A DNA stretch of 64,000 nucleotides from Aggregatibacter sp. 2125159857 (GTDB taxonomy: Bacteria > Pseudomonadota > Gammaproteobacteria > Enterobacterales > Pasteurellaceae): positions 868,001 to 932,000 of the forward strand of contig NZ_CP072548.1 in the NCBI RefSeq assembly GCF_017798005.1. The letters are read 5' to 3'. Numbering within the stretch: the first letter of the stretch is position 1; each line of letters starts with the position of its first letter. This document shows positions 38,640-48,143 of the stretch, piece by piece. The notes below the pieces were generated by a model. That model searched no databases, was not told the origin of the DNA, and saw only the letters and a program-made list of their open reading frames with translations. The position numbers and the translations under genes are program-made.

Positions 38640-39680
38640 ATGAGTAAACCTAAATTAACGCAAAATCAAAAACGCCGAATTCAATCCAATAATCATAAGG
38701 TATTACATCGCCACCAGAAGAAAGACATTGATTGGCAGGATGATATGCTGGGCGATTCGCAGGAGGGTTTGGTCGTCACGCGCTATGCCCGTCATGCGGA
38801 TGTGGAAAATGCGCAAGGCGAGATTTTTCGTTGTAACTTGCGTCGCACATTGGCGAGTGTCGTCGTGGGCGATCGTGTGATCTGGCGACAAGGTAATGAG
38901 CAGTTGCAAGGTGTAAATGGCGTGATTGAGGGGGTTCATCCGCGCAAAAATGAAATTTCTCGTCCGGATTATTACGACGGCATTAAAGTTATTGCTGCTA
39001 ACATTGATCGTATTATCATCATTTCTTCCGTATTGCCGAGTTTGTCGCTGAATATTATTGATCGTTATTTGGTGGTATGCGAAGAGGCCAACATTGAACC
39101 CATTATTGTTTTGAATAAAGCCGATATGTTGACGGAAGAACAATGGCAAGACGTGGATTCACAACTGAAAATTTATCGTGATATCGGCTATCAAACGCTG
39201 ATGGTTTCGGCGCAAAATAAAAAAAATCTGAAAAAACTGACCGCACTTTTATCGGATGGCGTGTCTATTTTTGTAGGGCAATCCGGTGTAGGAAAATCCA
39301 GTTTGATTAATGCTGTCTTGCCGGAGGTGGACGCGTTGGTCGGGGAAATTAGTTCAACCTCAGGCCTTGGGCAACACACGACCACTTCTTCTCGTTTATA
39401 TCATTTACCGCAGGGAGGCAGTTTAATTGATTCACCGGGCATCCGTGAATTTGGTTTGTGGCATTTGGAAGATGAGCAGATTACAAAAGGTTATCGAGAA
39501 TTCCAAACGGTGCTGGGGACTTGTAAGTTTCGTGATTGTAAGCATTTAAATGATCCCGGATGTGCCTTACGTCAGGCGGTAGAAGAAGGAAAAATCAGTG
39601 CCGTTCGCTATGAAAATTATCATCGTTTGTTAACCAGCAAAAAGGAAATGAAATCGCAGCGCCATTTTTCTGCTGAATAA
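38640..39680 (+). CDS. rsgA: Small ribosomal subunit biogenesis GTPase RsgA
   Basis: Late 30S maturation GTPase acting at the decoding centre. The 346 residues have an N-terminal OB fold (about 60-120). A circularly permuted GTPase domain follows, with G4 (NKAD, about 160) before G1 ([12 protein letters not shown], about 212-223) and G3 (DSPG). The C-terminal zinc site is [14 protein letters not shown] (about 297-310). I choose ATG 38640, whose [14 protein letters not shown] start matches the family; the open frame reaches 26 codons further. A DNA uptake sequence (ACCGCACTT, about 38630-38638) sits where the ribosome-binding site would be. Confidence 0.95.
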   Translation: MSKPKLTQNQKRRIQSNNHKVLHRHQKKDIDWQDDMLGDSQEGLVVTRYARHADVENAQGEIFRCNLRRTLASVVVGDRVIWRQGNEQLQGVNGVIEGVHPRKNEISRPDYYDGIKVIAANIDRIIIISSVLPSLSLNIIDRYLVVCEEANIEPIIVLNKADMLTEEQWQDVDSQLKIYRDIGYQTLMVSAQNKKNLKKLTALLSDGVSIFVGQSGVGKSSLINAVLPEVDALVGEISSTSGLGQHTTTSSRLYHLPQGGSLIDSPGIREFGLWHLEDEQITKGYREFQTVLGTCKFRDCKHLNDPGCALRQAVEEGKISAVRYENYHRLLTSKKEMKSQRHFSAE

Positions 39681-39756
39681 GTCAATGTCAGCCACTTCTT
39701 TTGCGCAAAACCTTGTTAAATTTGGGTTAATAAATTAAACTTTGACGTCGTTTTTT

Positions 39757-39772
39757 TGTGATCCAGTTCAAA
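39757..39772 (+). promoter_or_regulatory. CRP-like site upstream of ptsH
   Basis: TGTGATCCAGTTCAAA matches TGTGA-N6-TCACA with a perfect left arm and TCA in the right arm. It lies 139 bases before the ptsH start. CRP control of pts operons is known in enterobacteria; here it is inferred. Confidence 0.5.
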
Positions 39773-39910
39773 TTTTTATTGAAATCGCCTTGCGTAATGG
39801 AGCGATTATCAGGATACTACGGCGCATTTATTTTAGTCTTTTTAGACAAGATTCCATCAAAATGCTAAATGGACTTATCGGATTCAATTAATTTTTTAGA
39901 GGAAACTCAT

Positions 39911-40168
39911 ATGTATTCAAAAGATGTTGAAATCACTGCACCTAATGGTTTGCATACGCGTCCGGCAGCACAATTCGTTAAAGAAGCGAAAGCATTTGTT
40001 TCTGATATTACGGTTTCTTCAGCCGGTAAAAGTGCCAGTGCAAAAAGTTTGTTTAAATTACAAACGTTGATGCTCACGCAAGGTACCGTGATTACGATTT
40101 CTGCAGAAGGTGAGGATGCAGAAAAAGCTGTTGAACATCTTGTGGCATTAATTCCAACCTTAGAATAA
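39911..40168 (+). CDS. ptsH: Phosphocarrier protein HPr
   Basis: Central PTS phosphocarrier between Enzyme I and the sugar-specific IIA proteins. The 85 residues contain the phosphorylated His15 in GLHTRPAA and the Ser46 region ([11 protein letters not shown]). The start at 39911 follows AGAGGA; the upstream in-frame extension is not conserved. The operon order ptsH-ptsI-crr is intact. Confidence 0.97.
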   Translation: MYSKDVEITAPNGLHTRPAAQFVKEAKAFVSDITVSSAGKSASAKSLFKLQTLMLTQGTVITISAEGEDAEKAVEHLVALIPTLE

Positions 40169-40173
40169 TAACC

Positions 40174-40241
40174 AAGCCATGATTTGCGGCAATCTTTCTT
40201 TATGATTAAAGAGGCGATGTAGCAGGTCATGGCTTTTGCTT
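40174..40241 (+). terminator. Terminator-like hairpin between ptsH and ptsI
   Basis: AAGCCATGA (40174-40182) pairs with TCATGGCTT (40227-40235) around an inner CTTT/AAAG stem, followed by a T-rich tract. It would make ptsH more abundant than ptsI, as HPr usually is. Confidence 0.55.
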
Positions 40242-40307
40242 TATTTTAAGAATGATTGATTTTTAATCAATTTGAGTTTTAGGATAGATTTTTTATAGAA
40301 GGTAACT

Positions 40308-42035
40308 ATGATTTCAGGAATTCCGGCTTCACCAGGCATTGTTTTTGGTAAAGCACTTGTGCTTAAAGAAGAAAAAATTGTACTGGATATGCAAAAGATT
40401 AAAGACAGCCAAGTCGATGAAGAAATCGCGCGTTTTTACGCAGGGCGTGAGGCGGCTGTAGAGCAGTTAAACTCAATTAAAGCGCGTGCTTATCAATCTT
40501 TAGGTGAAGAAAAAGCGGCCATCTTCGAAGGACATTTAATGATTTTGGAAGATGAAGAGCTGGAAGAGGAAATCATTGATTATCTTCGTTCAAATCATGT
40601 GAATGCGGCAGTGGCGGCGAATGTGGTGATTGATCAGCAAGTCGCCATTTTGTCGGAAATCGACGATGAGTATTTAAAAGAGCGTGCCGGTGATATTCGT
40701 GATATTGGCAATCGCTTAATTAAAAATATCTTAGGCATGCACATCGTTGATTTAGGTGAAATTAATGAAGAGGTGATTTTAGTTGCCTATGATTTAACGC
40801 CTTCTGAAACAGCACAGCTAAATTTAGATAAGGTGTTAGGTTTTGTGACGGATATCGGTGGTCGCACATCACATACCTCCATTATGGCGCGTTCCCTTGA
40901 ATTACCGGCAATTGTTGGGACGAACAATGTTACCGAGTTGGTAAATACCGGTGATTTTTTAATTCTGGATGCGTTAAATAATGTGGTTTATGTTAATCCT
41001 TCTCAAGAAGACATTCAGCGTTTAAAAGCGTTGCAAGCGAAATTAGCCGATGAGAAAGCTGAGTTGGCGAAGTTAAAAGATTTGCCGGCATTAACGCTAG
41101 ATGGACACCGCGTGGATGTGGTTGCGAATATCGGTACCATTCGTGATATCGAAGGTGCGGAGCGTAACGGCGCAGAAGGGGTGGGGCTATACCGCACGGA
41201 ATTCTTGTTTATGGATCGTGATCAATTGCCGACAGAAGAAGAGCAATTTATCGCCTATAAAGACGTCGTGGAAGCCATGAATGGCAATTTGGTGATATTG
41301 CGTACCATGGATATTGGCGGTGATAAAGAATTGCCGTATTTGGATTTGCCGAAAGAAATGAATCCATTCCTCGGTTGGCGTGCTATTCGTATTGCGTTGG
41401 ATCGCCGCGAAATTTTAAATGCGCAATTAAGAGCAGTATTGCGTGCTTCGGCTTACGGTAAGTTAGCGGTAATGTTCCCGATGATCATTTCTGTGGAAGA
41501 AATTCGAGAGCTTAAATCTGTGATTGAAGAATTGAAAGTTGAATTGCGTAATGAAGGTAAGGCCTTTGACGAAAATATTCAAATTGGTGTCATGGTTGAA
41601 ACGCCATCAGCGGCAGTGAATGCCAAATTCTTAGCGAAAGAAGTGGACTTCTTTAGCATTGGTACAAATGATTTAACCCAATATACGTTAGCCGTAGATC
41701 GTGGCAATGAGCTCATTTCTCATTTATATAACCCAATGAGTCCGTCTGTACTGAGTTTAATTAAACAAGTGATTGATGCTTCTCATGCGGAAGGAAAATG
41801 GACGGGAATGTGCGGTGAATTAGCCGGCGATGAACGTGCTACTGTCTTGTTGTTAGGAATGGGGCTAGATGAATTTAGTATGAGTGCGATTTCTGTGCCG
41901 CGGATTAAGAAATTAATTCGTAATGTTAATTATCAAGACGCAAAATTACTGGCAGAAAAGGCGTTACAACAACCGACTGCGGCAGAAATCGAACGTTTAG
42001 TGATTGATTTTTTAGCAGAAAAAGCATTAAATTAA
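40308..42035 (+). CDS. ptsI: PTS Enzyme I (phosphoenolpyruvate-protein phosphotransferase)
   Basis: Transfers phosphate from PEP to HPr, starting all PTS sugar uptake. The 575 residues begin [14 protein letters not shown]. The active His lies in [20 protein letters not shown] (about residues 184-203). The PEP-binding barrel includes [12 protein letters not shown] (about 292-303), and the catalytic Cys is in TGMCGELAG (about 499-507). Length is as in E. coli. Confidence 0.97.
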   Translation: MISGIPASPGIVFGKALVLKEEKIVLDMQKIKDSQVDEEIARFYAGREAAVEQLNSIKARAYQSLGEEKAAIFEGHLMILEDEELEEEIIDYLRSNHVNAAVAANVVIDQQVAILSEIDDEYLKERAGDIRDIGNRLIKNILGMHIVDLGEINEEVILVAYDLTPSETAQLNLDKVLGFVTDIGGRTSHTSIMARSLELPAIVGTNNVTELVNTGDFLILDALNNVVYVNPSQEDIQRLKALQAKLADEKAELAKLKDLPALTLDGHRVDVVANIGTIRDIEGAERNGAEGVGLYRTEFLFMDRDQLPTEEEQFIAYKDVVEAMNGNLVILRTMDIGGDKELPYLDLPKEMNPFLGWRAIRIALDRREILNAQLRAVLRASAYGKLAVMFPMIISVEEIRELKSVIEELKVELRNEGKAFDENIQIGVMVETPSAAVNAKFLAKEVDFFSIGTNDLTQYTLAVDRGNELISHLYNPMSPSVLSLIKQVIDASHAEGKWTGMCGELAGDERATVLLLGMGLDEFSMSAISVPRIKKLIRNVNYQDAKLLAEKALQQPTAAEIERLVIDFLAEKALN

Positions 42036-42097
42036 ATACAAATTAGGCTTTTTAAGCTAAAATACGACTAAATTTCAAACTTCAGGAGATGATTAAA

Positions 42098-42598
42098 ATG
42101 GGTTTATTTGACAAACTATTTGGCTCAAAAGAGAAGAAAGCGGTTGAAGTGGAAATCTATGCCCCACTTTCCGGTGAGATCGTGAATATTGAAGATGTGC
42201 CGGATGTCGTTTTTTCTGAAAAGATTGTTGGTGATGGCATTGCTATTCGCCCAACCGGCAATAAATTAGTTGCGCCGGTAGATGGTGTGATTGGTAAAAT
42301 TTTTGAAACTAATCATGCGTTTTCCATGGAATCCAAAGAAGGCGTGGAGTTATTTGTTCACTTTGGTATTGATACCGTAGAATTAAAAGGTGAAGGCTTT
42401 ACCCGTGTGGCGCAAGAAGGTCAAACCGTTAAACGTGGCGACACGGTGATTGAATTAGATTTGCCATTATTGGAATCCAAAGCGAAGTCTGTGTTAACGC
42501 CGGTGGTGATTTCCAATATGGATGAGATTAATCATCTTGAGAAGAAAACCGGGGAAGTGGTTGCCGGTGACTCCGTGGTATTGGTTCTAAAAAAATAA
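42098..42598 (+). CDS. crr: PTS glucose-specific IIA component (EIIA-Glc)
   Basis: Soluble IIA protein that phosphorylates glucose-type IIB domains and regulates adenylate cyclase and non-PTS permeases. With ATG 42098 it is 166 residues; AGGAG stands at the correct distance, while the in-frame ATG three codons earlier abuts it. Active His90 is in VELFVHFGIDTVELKG, and the second His (HAFSMESKEG region) is also present. A strong terminator closes the pts operon. Confidence 0.96.
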   Translation: MGLFDKLFGSKEKKAVEVEIYAPLSGEIVNIEDVPDVVFSEKIVGDGIAIRPTGNKLVAPVDGVIGKIFETNHAFSMESKEGVELFVHFGIDTVELKGEGFTRVAQEGQTVKRGDTVIELDLPLLESKAKSVLTPVVISNMDEINHLEKKTGEVVAGDSVVLVLKK

Positions 42599-42635
42599 TA
42601 GAGACAGCAAGCTTGTAATAAGCATTTTGCTGATT

Positions 42636-42670
42636 GCCGATCTTAAGTTTTCTTAAGATCGGCTTTTTTA
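42636..42670 (+). terminator. Terminator of the pts operon
   Basis: A perfect 12-bp stem (GCCGATCTTAAG with CTTAAGATCGGC), a loop of four T and a following T run. The composite repeat starts immediately after it. Confidence 0.93.
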
Positions 42671-42671
42671 T

Positions 42672-43110
42672 TTATAGCCAGCCAAAGTCCGGCTATAAAA
42701 CCATACGCTATGCGTATGGATCCAAATAGTGCGTAGCGTGCATCTTGATACACGACAGAATCAATCACGGAACGAACTAAAGTTCGGTGATTTTTGGAGG
42801 TATTCTTTCAACCAACGTATTATCAACAGTCAAGCGCGTTATTCATTTCGTGCAACAAGTTGCACGCTACGATTTATGATTTCCTGCGTAGCGTGCATCT
42901 TGATACACGACAGAATCAATCACGGAACGAAATAAAGTGCGGTGATTTTTGGAGGTATTCTTTCAACCAACGTATTATCAACCGTCAAGCGCGTTATTCA
43001 TTTCGTGCAACAAGTTGCACGCTACGATTTACTAAAATAGTGATATGAAAATAAAACGGTGACCGGTTTTCACAAGCCCCTTGAGGGGCTTGTGAAGTAT
43101 AGGCCCTTAT
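42672..43110. repeat. Composite palindromic element, copy B (two REPIN units)
   Basis: Same left and right ends as 21570-22030, with less decayed hairpins: CCATACGC-TAT-GCGTATGG is perfect here, and CAAGCCCC-TTGA-GGGGCTTG sits at the right. The core is a 155-bp tandem duplication (42731 and 42886). Each unit is bounded by a plus-strand GTAG-CGTGCATC-TT-GATACACG (42733-42754, 42888-42909) and a minus-strand hairpin ending CTAC (42849-42870, 43004-43025). The stretch lies between convergent crr and argS and has no credible gene. Confidence 0.78.
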
Positions 43111-43157
43111 AGGGGAGCCTAAAAAACGCACGTTTTACGTGTGGATTGTTATTTTAA

Positions 43158-43208
43158 TAAAAAAGGGCGGTGTTGAATGGGAAAACTCCCATGAACACGC
43201 GCCCTTTG
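43158..43208 (-). terminator. Terminator after argS
   Basis: On the minus strand AAAGGGCG(C)GTGTTCATGGGA pairs with TCCCATTCAACACCGCCCTTT (one bulge, one mismatch) followed by TTTTTTATT. Confidence 0.85.
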
Positions 43209-43224
43209 AGGTTGTTGTGTGAGA

Positions 43225-44958
43225 TTACATTTTCTCAACGGTTTTAATGCCGAGTAAATCCAATCCTTGTTTTAGCGTTCTTTCTGTTAACAACGCCAGT
43301 TTTAAGCGACTGAGTTTCACTTGCTGATCGTCGTTATTCAGAATTGGACAATGCTCGTAGAAGGAAGAGAATACGCCAGCTAATTCGTATAAATAAGCGC
43401 AAAGTACATGTGGTGTACCTTCTTTTCCAACCACTTGAACGGCTTCTTCAAATTGCAATAATTTGATTGCCAAAGCACGTTCTTTTTCATCCGTAATGCT
43501 TAATTGGGCTTGTTCTACTTCGCTTAGGGCAATTTGGCTACGATTGAAAATCGAACGAATGCGGGTGTAGGCATATTGCATATAAGGCGCCGTGTTGCCT
43601 TCAAAGCTCAACATATTGTCCCAGTCGAATACATAATCCGTGGTGCGGTTTTTCGATAAGTCCGCATATTTCACCGAACCGATACCAACAGCTTCAATCA
43701 CATCCGCTTTTTCTTGCTCAGAAAGTGCGGTGGATTTTTGCGAAATTAATACGCCCGCACGTTCAATGGCTTCGTCTAATAAATCCGCCAGTTTTACGGT
43801 GTCACCACTACGGGTTTTGAACGGTTTGCCGTCTTTGCCTAACATCATGCCGAAATTTTTGTGTTCCAACTGGAAGCTATCCGGCACATAGCCTGCTTTA
43901 CGAGTAATCAGCCAAGCTTGTTGCATATGTTGGCTTTGGCGCGTATCGGAGAAGACTAATGCACGGTTGGCTTTTAAGGTTTCATAACGGTATTTAGCGG
44001 CAGCAATGTCAGTGGTGGTGTAAAGGAAACCGCCATCTTTTTTCTGTACAATAACGCCCATTGGATCGCCGTCTTTATTTTTAAATTCATCCAAATAAAC
44101 CACTAATGCGCCGTCATCTTCTACAGCCAAACCTTGTTTTTTCAGATCTTCAACAATGCCCGGCAACATTGGGTTATACAAGCTTTCACCCATCACATCT
44201 TTGTCTGTTAAAGTCACGTTGAGACGATCGTAGTTATGTTGGTTTTGTTGCATGGTGATCTTCACCAGTTTTTGCCACATGGTACGGCAATATTCATCAC
44301 CACTTTGTAATTTCACCACGTAATTACGGGCTTTTTCGGCAAAGACCGGATCTTCGTCATAATGTTTTTTTGCCGCGCGATAAAAAGCTTCTAAATCGCT
44401 CAATTCCATTTCGGTGGCGTGTTCGTTTTCCATTTTTTCCAAATAGGCAATCAGCATACCGAATTGGGTGCCCCAGTCACCTACATGGTTAGCGCGGATG
44501 ACGTTGTTGCCTAAAAATTCAAGTGTGCGTACGACGGCATCACCGATAATGGTTGAACGCAAATGTCCCACGTGCATTTCTTTGGCAACGTTTGGGGAGG
44601 AATAGTCCACCACGACAGTTTGTTTTTCCGGATTGTGTACACCTAATTTCGGATCTTGTACCGCGCGGTTGATGTTGTCTGCCAGCCAAGCGTCTTTTAG
44701 AAAAATGTTAATAAATCCCGGGCCGGCAATTTCCGTTTTTTCTGCAATATCTTGTAATTCGGCTTTGTCTAATACGCTTTGAGCAAATTCACGTGGGTTT
44801 AATCCCAATTTCTTGGCGGCCGGCATGATGCCGTTAGCTTGATAATCACCAAACTGCACTTTGCCCGATTGGCGAACGAGGGCTTCACATTGTGCGTCGG
44901 CACCGGCAGCGATCATCGCCTGTTTGATTTTTTCGGATAAAATAGATTGAATATTCAC
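43225..44958 (-). CDS. argS: Arginyl-tRNA synthetase
   Basis: Class I synthetase charging tRNA-Arg. The 577 residues have the N-terminal Add-1 domain (about 1-110), the HIGH-type motif as HVGHLRST (about 132-139), the Rossmann catalytic core and a C-terminal helical anticodon-binding domain ([17 protein letters not shown] near the end). As usual for many ArgS enzymes, the KMSKS element is degenerate (the [15 protein letters not shown] region). The start is GTG, preceded by AAGG, and gives [10 protein letters not shown], matching E. coli MNIQALLSEK. yecM is divergent next door. Confidence 0.96.
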   Translation of the reverse strand: MNIQSILSEKIKQAMIAAGADAQCEALVRQSGKVQFGDYQANGIMPAAKKLGLNPREFAQSVLDKAELQDIAEKTEIAGPGFINIFLKDAWLADNINRAVQDPKLGVHNPEKQTVVVDYSSPNVAKEMHVGHLRSTIIGDAVVRTLEFLGNNVIRANHVGDWGTQFGMLIAYLEKMENEHATEMELSDLEAFYRAAKKHYDEDPVFAEKARNYVVKLQSGDEYCRTMWQKLVKITMQQNQHNYDRLNVTLTDKDVMGESLYNPMLPGIVEDLKKQGLAVEDDGALVVYLDEFKNKDGDPMGVIVQKKDGGFLYTTTDIAAAKYRYETLKANRALVFSDTRQSQHMQQAWLITRKAGYVPDSFQLEHKNFGMMLGKDGKPFKTRSGDTVKLADLLDEAIERAGVLISQKSTALSEQEKADVIEAVGIGSVKYADLSKNRTTDYVFDWDNMLSFEGNTAPYMQYAYTRIRSIFNRSQIALSEVEQAQLSITDEKERALAIKLLQFEEAVQVVGKEGTPHVLCAYLYELAGVFSSFYEHCPILNNDDQQVKLSRLKLALLTERTLKQGLDLLGIKTVEKM

Positions 44959-45055
44959 GGCTGAACCTTAATTTTTTGAAATAAGTTTGGGCTGATAAAA
45001 ATAGCTCGATATAATACCGTTCTTTCACCTTTCAGAAAAGCCAAAAAGGAAAATT

Positions 45056-45643
45056 ATGTCGTTTCGCTTTCCCCATAAAATGTTTGAAAAACAGACCGCA
45101 CTTTTTGCCGACTTTCAGGATTTTGAGCAAAAAATTCAGGCATTGGCACAACAGATCAATTTAGATTTAAACCAATATGAAATTGATCATCTTTCGCTCC
45201 GGGTTAATTCGGCACAGAGAGCCTGTGCTTGGCTGGCATTGTTATTAAACTATGGCACCGTGTTAAGTGATAATCAAGTGAATGGGCGGGTGATTTATTT
45301 AATTGCTTTAGCGGAGCCTTTATACCTTGCAGGTCGTCCCATTGATATTGTGGAATTGCCGTTTCCTAAGGATAAAGCGTATCCGAAAGAAACATGGGAG
45401 CATATTGAAGTGGTTGTGCCATTTTTATCGGATGAAACCGCCACCGCATGGTTAGCGCGCATAAAAAATTTGTTTTTACGGAACCAATCGGCAGAATTGA
45501 AAGTCAAAACGAGCGAACCGAAAGCGGATGGTGAAAAACTGGCCAATTTATCGGTGGCGATCAGTTTTGCAGATAAGCACTGTAATCATGTTTGCATTAA
45601 GGTTCATCCATACAGTATTAAACAAATCGTGAGTGCGGTTTGA
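45056..45643 (+). CDS. yecM: YecM family protein (VOC-like fold)
   Basis: Protein of unknown function, 195 residues, of the YecM family, whose E. coli member has a fold like metal-dependent vicinal-oxygen-chelate enzymes. Family-like stretches include EIDHLSLRVNS (about residues 42-52), IDIVELPFPKDKAYP (about 97-111) and WEHIEVVVPF (about 114-123), with His and Glu residues placed as possible metal ligands. In E. coli it is also a neighbour of argS. An uptake sequence lies inside the 5' coding region (ACCGCACTT near 45095). The start has AAGGA. Confidence 0.85.
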   Translation: MSFRFPHKMFEKQTALFADFQDFEQKIQALAQQINLDLNQYEIDHLSLRVNSAQRACAWLALLLNYGTVLSDNQVNGRVIYLIALAEPLYLAGRPIDIVELPFPKDKAYPKETWEHIEVVVPFLSDETATAWLARIKNLFLRNQSAELKVKTSEPKADGEKLANLSVAISFADKHCNHVCIKVHPYSIKQIVSAV

Positions 45644-45729
45644 TTGTATGAAACGATTTTACTAAAATGAGTCGCCTCGCTTTATGAATAAGGCGACGTA
45701 ACAATTAATCCAGTATTTAAGGAGCATTT

Positions 45730-46185
45730 ATGAAAAAAATTGCATTCGCTGTGCTAATGAGCTTAACTCTTGTGGGTTGTGCCAATGAAGACATTTATGG
45801 CGGTAACGTCTATTCTGGCGATCAAGCAAAAGAAGCGCGTTCAATTAGCTACGGTACCATTGTTTCCACCCGTCCGGTGAAAATTCAAGCAGATAATCAA
45901 GGTGTGCTTGGTACCATTGGTGGCGGCGCTATCGGCGGTATCGCCGGTTCCGGTATCGGTGGCGGTACAGGTCAAGCCATTGCGACGGCGGTAGGCGCGG
46001 TTGCCGGTGCGGTCATTGGTAGCAAAGTCGAAGAAAAAGCCAGCCAAGTTAGTGCGCTTGAAATGGTGATTAAGAAAGATGACGGTAAAGAAATCGTTGT
46101 GGTGCAAAAAGCAGAAGCGAATCTTGTTCCTGGCGCACGTGTACGCATCGTAGGCGGTTCTCGTTTAAATGTGTCCGCACTTTAA
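45730..46185 (+). CDS. slyB: SlyB/Pcp family outer-membrane lipoprotein
   Basis: Lipoprotein with signal peptide and lipobox LVGC (cleavage before Cys17), 151 residues after processing signals are included. The middle is a glycine-zipper region (GTIGGGAIGGIAGSGIGGG and following, about residues 61-98), which is probably membrane-associated. The C-terminal domain ends RVRIVGGSRLNVSAL. H. influenzae Pcp is the close family relative. SlyB-type proteins stabilise outer-membrane protein domains under stress in enterobacteria; a similar role is inferred. It has a strong AAGGAG and its own terminator. Confidence 0.9.
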   Translation: MKKIAFAVLMSLTLVGCANEDIYGGNVYSGDQAKEARSISYGTIVSTRPVKIQADNQGVLGTIGGGAIGGIAGSGIGGGTGQAIATAVGAVAGAVIGSKVEEKASQVSALEMVIKKDDGKEIVVVQKAEANLVPGARVRIVGGSRLNVSAL

Positions 46186-46203
46186 TTGCAATCTCTAACC
46201 AAT

Positions 46204-46237
46204 CAGCCCTCTTATTTTTAAGGGGGCTGATTTTTTA
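46204..46237 (+). terminator. Terminator after slyB
   Basis: CAGCCCTCTTA pairs with TAAGGGGGCTG (one wobble) around TTTT, followed by ATTTTTTAT. Confidence 0.88.
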
Positions 46238-46261
46238 TGGCTTGTTTATTTTAAGGTTAAG

Positions 46262-46564
46262 TTATTTGCGTGGCAGTGAAATTTTATGTTCTTCACTAGG
46301 GCGATACAACACTAACACATGTCCTATCGTTTGCACCTCAGCCGCACCGGTTTCACGCACAATGGCATTGATGATCAGTTGTTTGGTTTCACGATCGGAC
46401 CCGCTAATTTTCACTTTAATTAACTCATGGTGGCTGAGGGATAAATCAATTTCCGCCAATACCCCTTCGGTTAATCCGTTACCGCCTAACATCACCACCG
46501 GGCTTAAATGATGGGCAAGACTTTTTAAATATTGTTTTTGTTTGGTTGATAATGTAATCGACAT
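46262..46564 (-). CDS. yhbY: Ribosome assembly RNA-binding protein YhbY
   Basis: CRS1-YhbY domain protein that associates with pre-50S particles, 100 residues. The family GxxG loop is visible as VVMLGGNGLTEGV (about residues 23-35), and KVKISGSDRETKQ and TIGHVLVLYRPSE follow in the expected places. Single-gene unit convergent with slyB. In E. coli it neighbours rlmE and ftsH; that context is not present here. Confidence 0.92.
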   Translation of the reverse strand: MSITLSTKQKQYLKSLAHHLSPVVMLGGNGLTEGVLAEIDLSLSHHELIKVKISGSDRETKQLIINAIVRETGAAEVQTIGHVLVLYRPSEEHKISLPRK

Positions 46565-46666
46565 AATAATCTCTTGAAAAAAGGGAGGCGGTGATTCTAA
46601 AGCAAAATGCCTATTTTAGCGAATGCATTCCGATGAAAAATAGCGCTAAAATTCACCGCACTTCCA

Positions 46667-46978
46667 TTATTGTTTGAGGGTCTGGATATAACTCGCAACA
46701 TCTTGCATATCTTGTTCGCTTAATCCTTCTTTCACGCGATTGCCGGGACCTTCAATTTTTCCGCTTTTACGATCTTGAAGTGAGCTAATAATTTTCTCTT
46801 GGGAGAACGTATTCACAATTTGAGATTGTCCCATCGCTGATTTTTCAGCTTGTTTTCCGTGGCAAAGTGCACATGAACGGTTAAAAATCTTTTGTCCGTG
46901 TTCAATATTGCCTTCCGCATGAACGCTTGAAATTGCACTTAATGCAATAAGAGAGAGTATAGTAGAGTAAATTTTCAT
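46667..46978 (-). CDS. Small periplasmic cytochrome c
   Basis: 103-residue monohaem c-type cytochrome with a signal peptide (about 1-21, ending VHA) and a CxxCH haem site (CALCHGKQAE, about residues 35-44). A downstream Met as axial ligand is plausible in the SAMGQS stretch (about 48-53). It starts 9 bases after the thioredoxin-like gene and is the last gene of the FTR1-P19 iron cluster. In that context it may shuttle electrons for iron oxidation or reduction at the uptake system; this is inference, as Campylobacter clusters end in thioredoxin-like genes instead. Confidence 0.85.
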   Translation of the reverse strand: MKIYSTILSLIALSAISSVHAEGNIEHGQKIFNRSCALCHGKQAEKSAMGQSQIVNTFSQEKIISSLQDRKSGKIEGPGNRVKEGLSEQDMQDVASYIQTLKQ

Positions 46979-46986
46979 GATTTTCC

Positions 46987-47481
46987 TTAATTGATTTTCG
47001 TTGGGGTAAAGAGACGTTGTAGTTCCTCTTCAGGGAGTAAACCCTCGAATTTATATATTACTTTGCCGCTTGGGTCAATCACGAAAGAGGTTGGTGTGCC
47101 GACAAGTTGGTAACGTTCTGCCGTAATTTTCATTTGATCTTTAAATATCGGCAAGGTGAGTTGTCGTTTGGTCACAATCGCTTGTGTATCGGCCTTTTCG
47201 CCGTCGATATTCATAGCGACCAGTTGCACTTGGTTCGGGTATTTTTCCGCCCATTGTTGCAAGGTTCTTAATTCCGCAATGCATGCGCCACAGGTTTCCG
47301 ACCAGAAGTTGATGAGCACGGTTTTGCCCTGCCAATCGCTTAATGAGGCTTTATTGCCTTGCAGATCGAAGGCGGCAATTTCCGGGGCAGGTTGGCCAAT
47401 TTGCACAGATTCCTCTTTGCAGGAAACACTAAAAAAAATAACCGCACTTATCCCCAGAAAACGAAGAAAATTAGCCAGCAT
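46987..47481 (-). CDS. TlpA-like periplasmic thioredoxin, lipoprotein
   Basis: Thiol-disulfide protein of 164 residues, anchored by a lipoprotein signal (MLANFLRFLGISAVIFFSVSC). The thioredoxin fold carries the active site SETCGACIAEL (about residues 66-76) and the cis-Pro region GTPTSFVIDPSG. I start at 47481 because GAGG lies upstream; this overlaps the preceding ATPase gene by 11 bases. Homologues end the P19 iron-uptake cluster of Campylobacter (Cj1664/Cj1665), where they are thought to support redox steps of iron import. Confidence 0.85.
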   Translation of the reverse strand: MLANFLRFLGISAVIFFSVSCKEESVQIGQPAPEIAAFDLQGNKASLSDWQGKTVLINFWSETCGACIAELRTLQQWAEKYPNQVQLVAMNIDGEKADTQAIVTKRQLTLPIFKDQMKITAERYQLVGTPTSFVIDPSGKVIYKFEGLLPEEELQRLFTPTKIN

Positions 47482-48142
47482 TTTTTTCCTCACGCAATAA
47501 TTTGCCGTGTTGCAAGTAAATAATGCGGTTGGTGAGTTTGCCTAAGTCCGGGTTATGGGTCACCATGACGATCGTACGCCCCTGCCGGTTTAATTCTGTG
47601 AGTAAATTCAACACTAAATGTTCATTTGTTTCATCAAGGTTGCCGGTCGGTTCGTCGGCAAAAATGACTGGCGGCTGATTCACTAAGGCGCGTGCAATAC
47701 ACACCCGTTGTTGTTCCCCGCCGGAAAGTTGGCTTGGGCGGTGATTCATGCGATGTGCTAAGCCCACTTGATCTAACACTGCTTTGGCGGCGGCTTCATC
47801 TACCACGCTGTGATAATGTTGCGCCAGCATCACGTTTTCAAGCGCGGTTAAATAGGGGATGAGGTGAAATTGTTGGAACACCAAGCCGATTTTTTCCGCG
47901 CGGAAACGTTGTCTGCCCGTTTCGTCCAGTTGTGCTGCGTCCACTCCGTCTAAAATCACTTTGCCTTCTGTCGCGGTATCCAAGCCGGTAAGAATATTCA
48001 TTAATGTGGTTTTACCGGAACCGGAGGCCCCCATGATAGAGACGAATTCACCTTCGGCAATTTGAATATTAATGTCTTCAAGTGCGGTCACTTGGCCGAA
48101 TCTTTTGTATAAATGCTGTGTTTCAATGACGATTTTAGCCAT
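47471..48142 (-). CDS. ABC transporter ATP-binding protein of the FTR1-P19 cluster
   Basis: 223-residue ATPase of the MacB/LolD group. Walker A is GASGSGKTTLMN (about residues 38-49), the signature LSGGEQQRVCIARA (about 142-155), Walker B VIFADEPTGNLDE and the switch His in VTHN. It pairs with the two FtsX-type permeases just upstream, with 1 and 14-base junctions. Such ATPases drive conformational work across the envelope rather than ordinary transport. It corresponds to Cj1663 of the Campylobacter p19 system. Confidence 0.9.
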   Translation of the reverse strand: MAKIVIETQHLYKRFGQVTALEDINIQIAEGEFVSIMGASGSGKTTLMNILTGLDTATEGKVILDGVDAAQLDETGRQRFRAEKIGLVFQQFHLIPYLTALENVMLAQHYHSVVDEAAAKAVLDQVGLAHRMNHRPSQLSGGEQQRVCIARALVNQPPVIFADEPTGNLDETNEHLVLNLLTELNRQGRTIVMVTHNPDLGKLTNRIIYLQHGKLLREEKNAG

Positions 48143-48143
48143 G

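Noticed and set aside
42729..43048. Two overlapping plus-strand open frames in the composite repeat
   Set aside because: They repeat the same residues because the DNA is duplicated, have no ribosome-binding site, and translate palindromes. Treated as non-coding.
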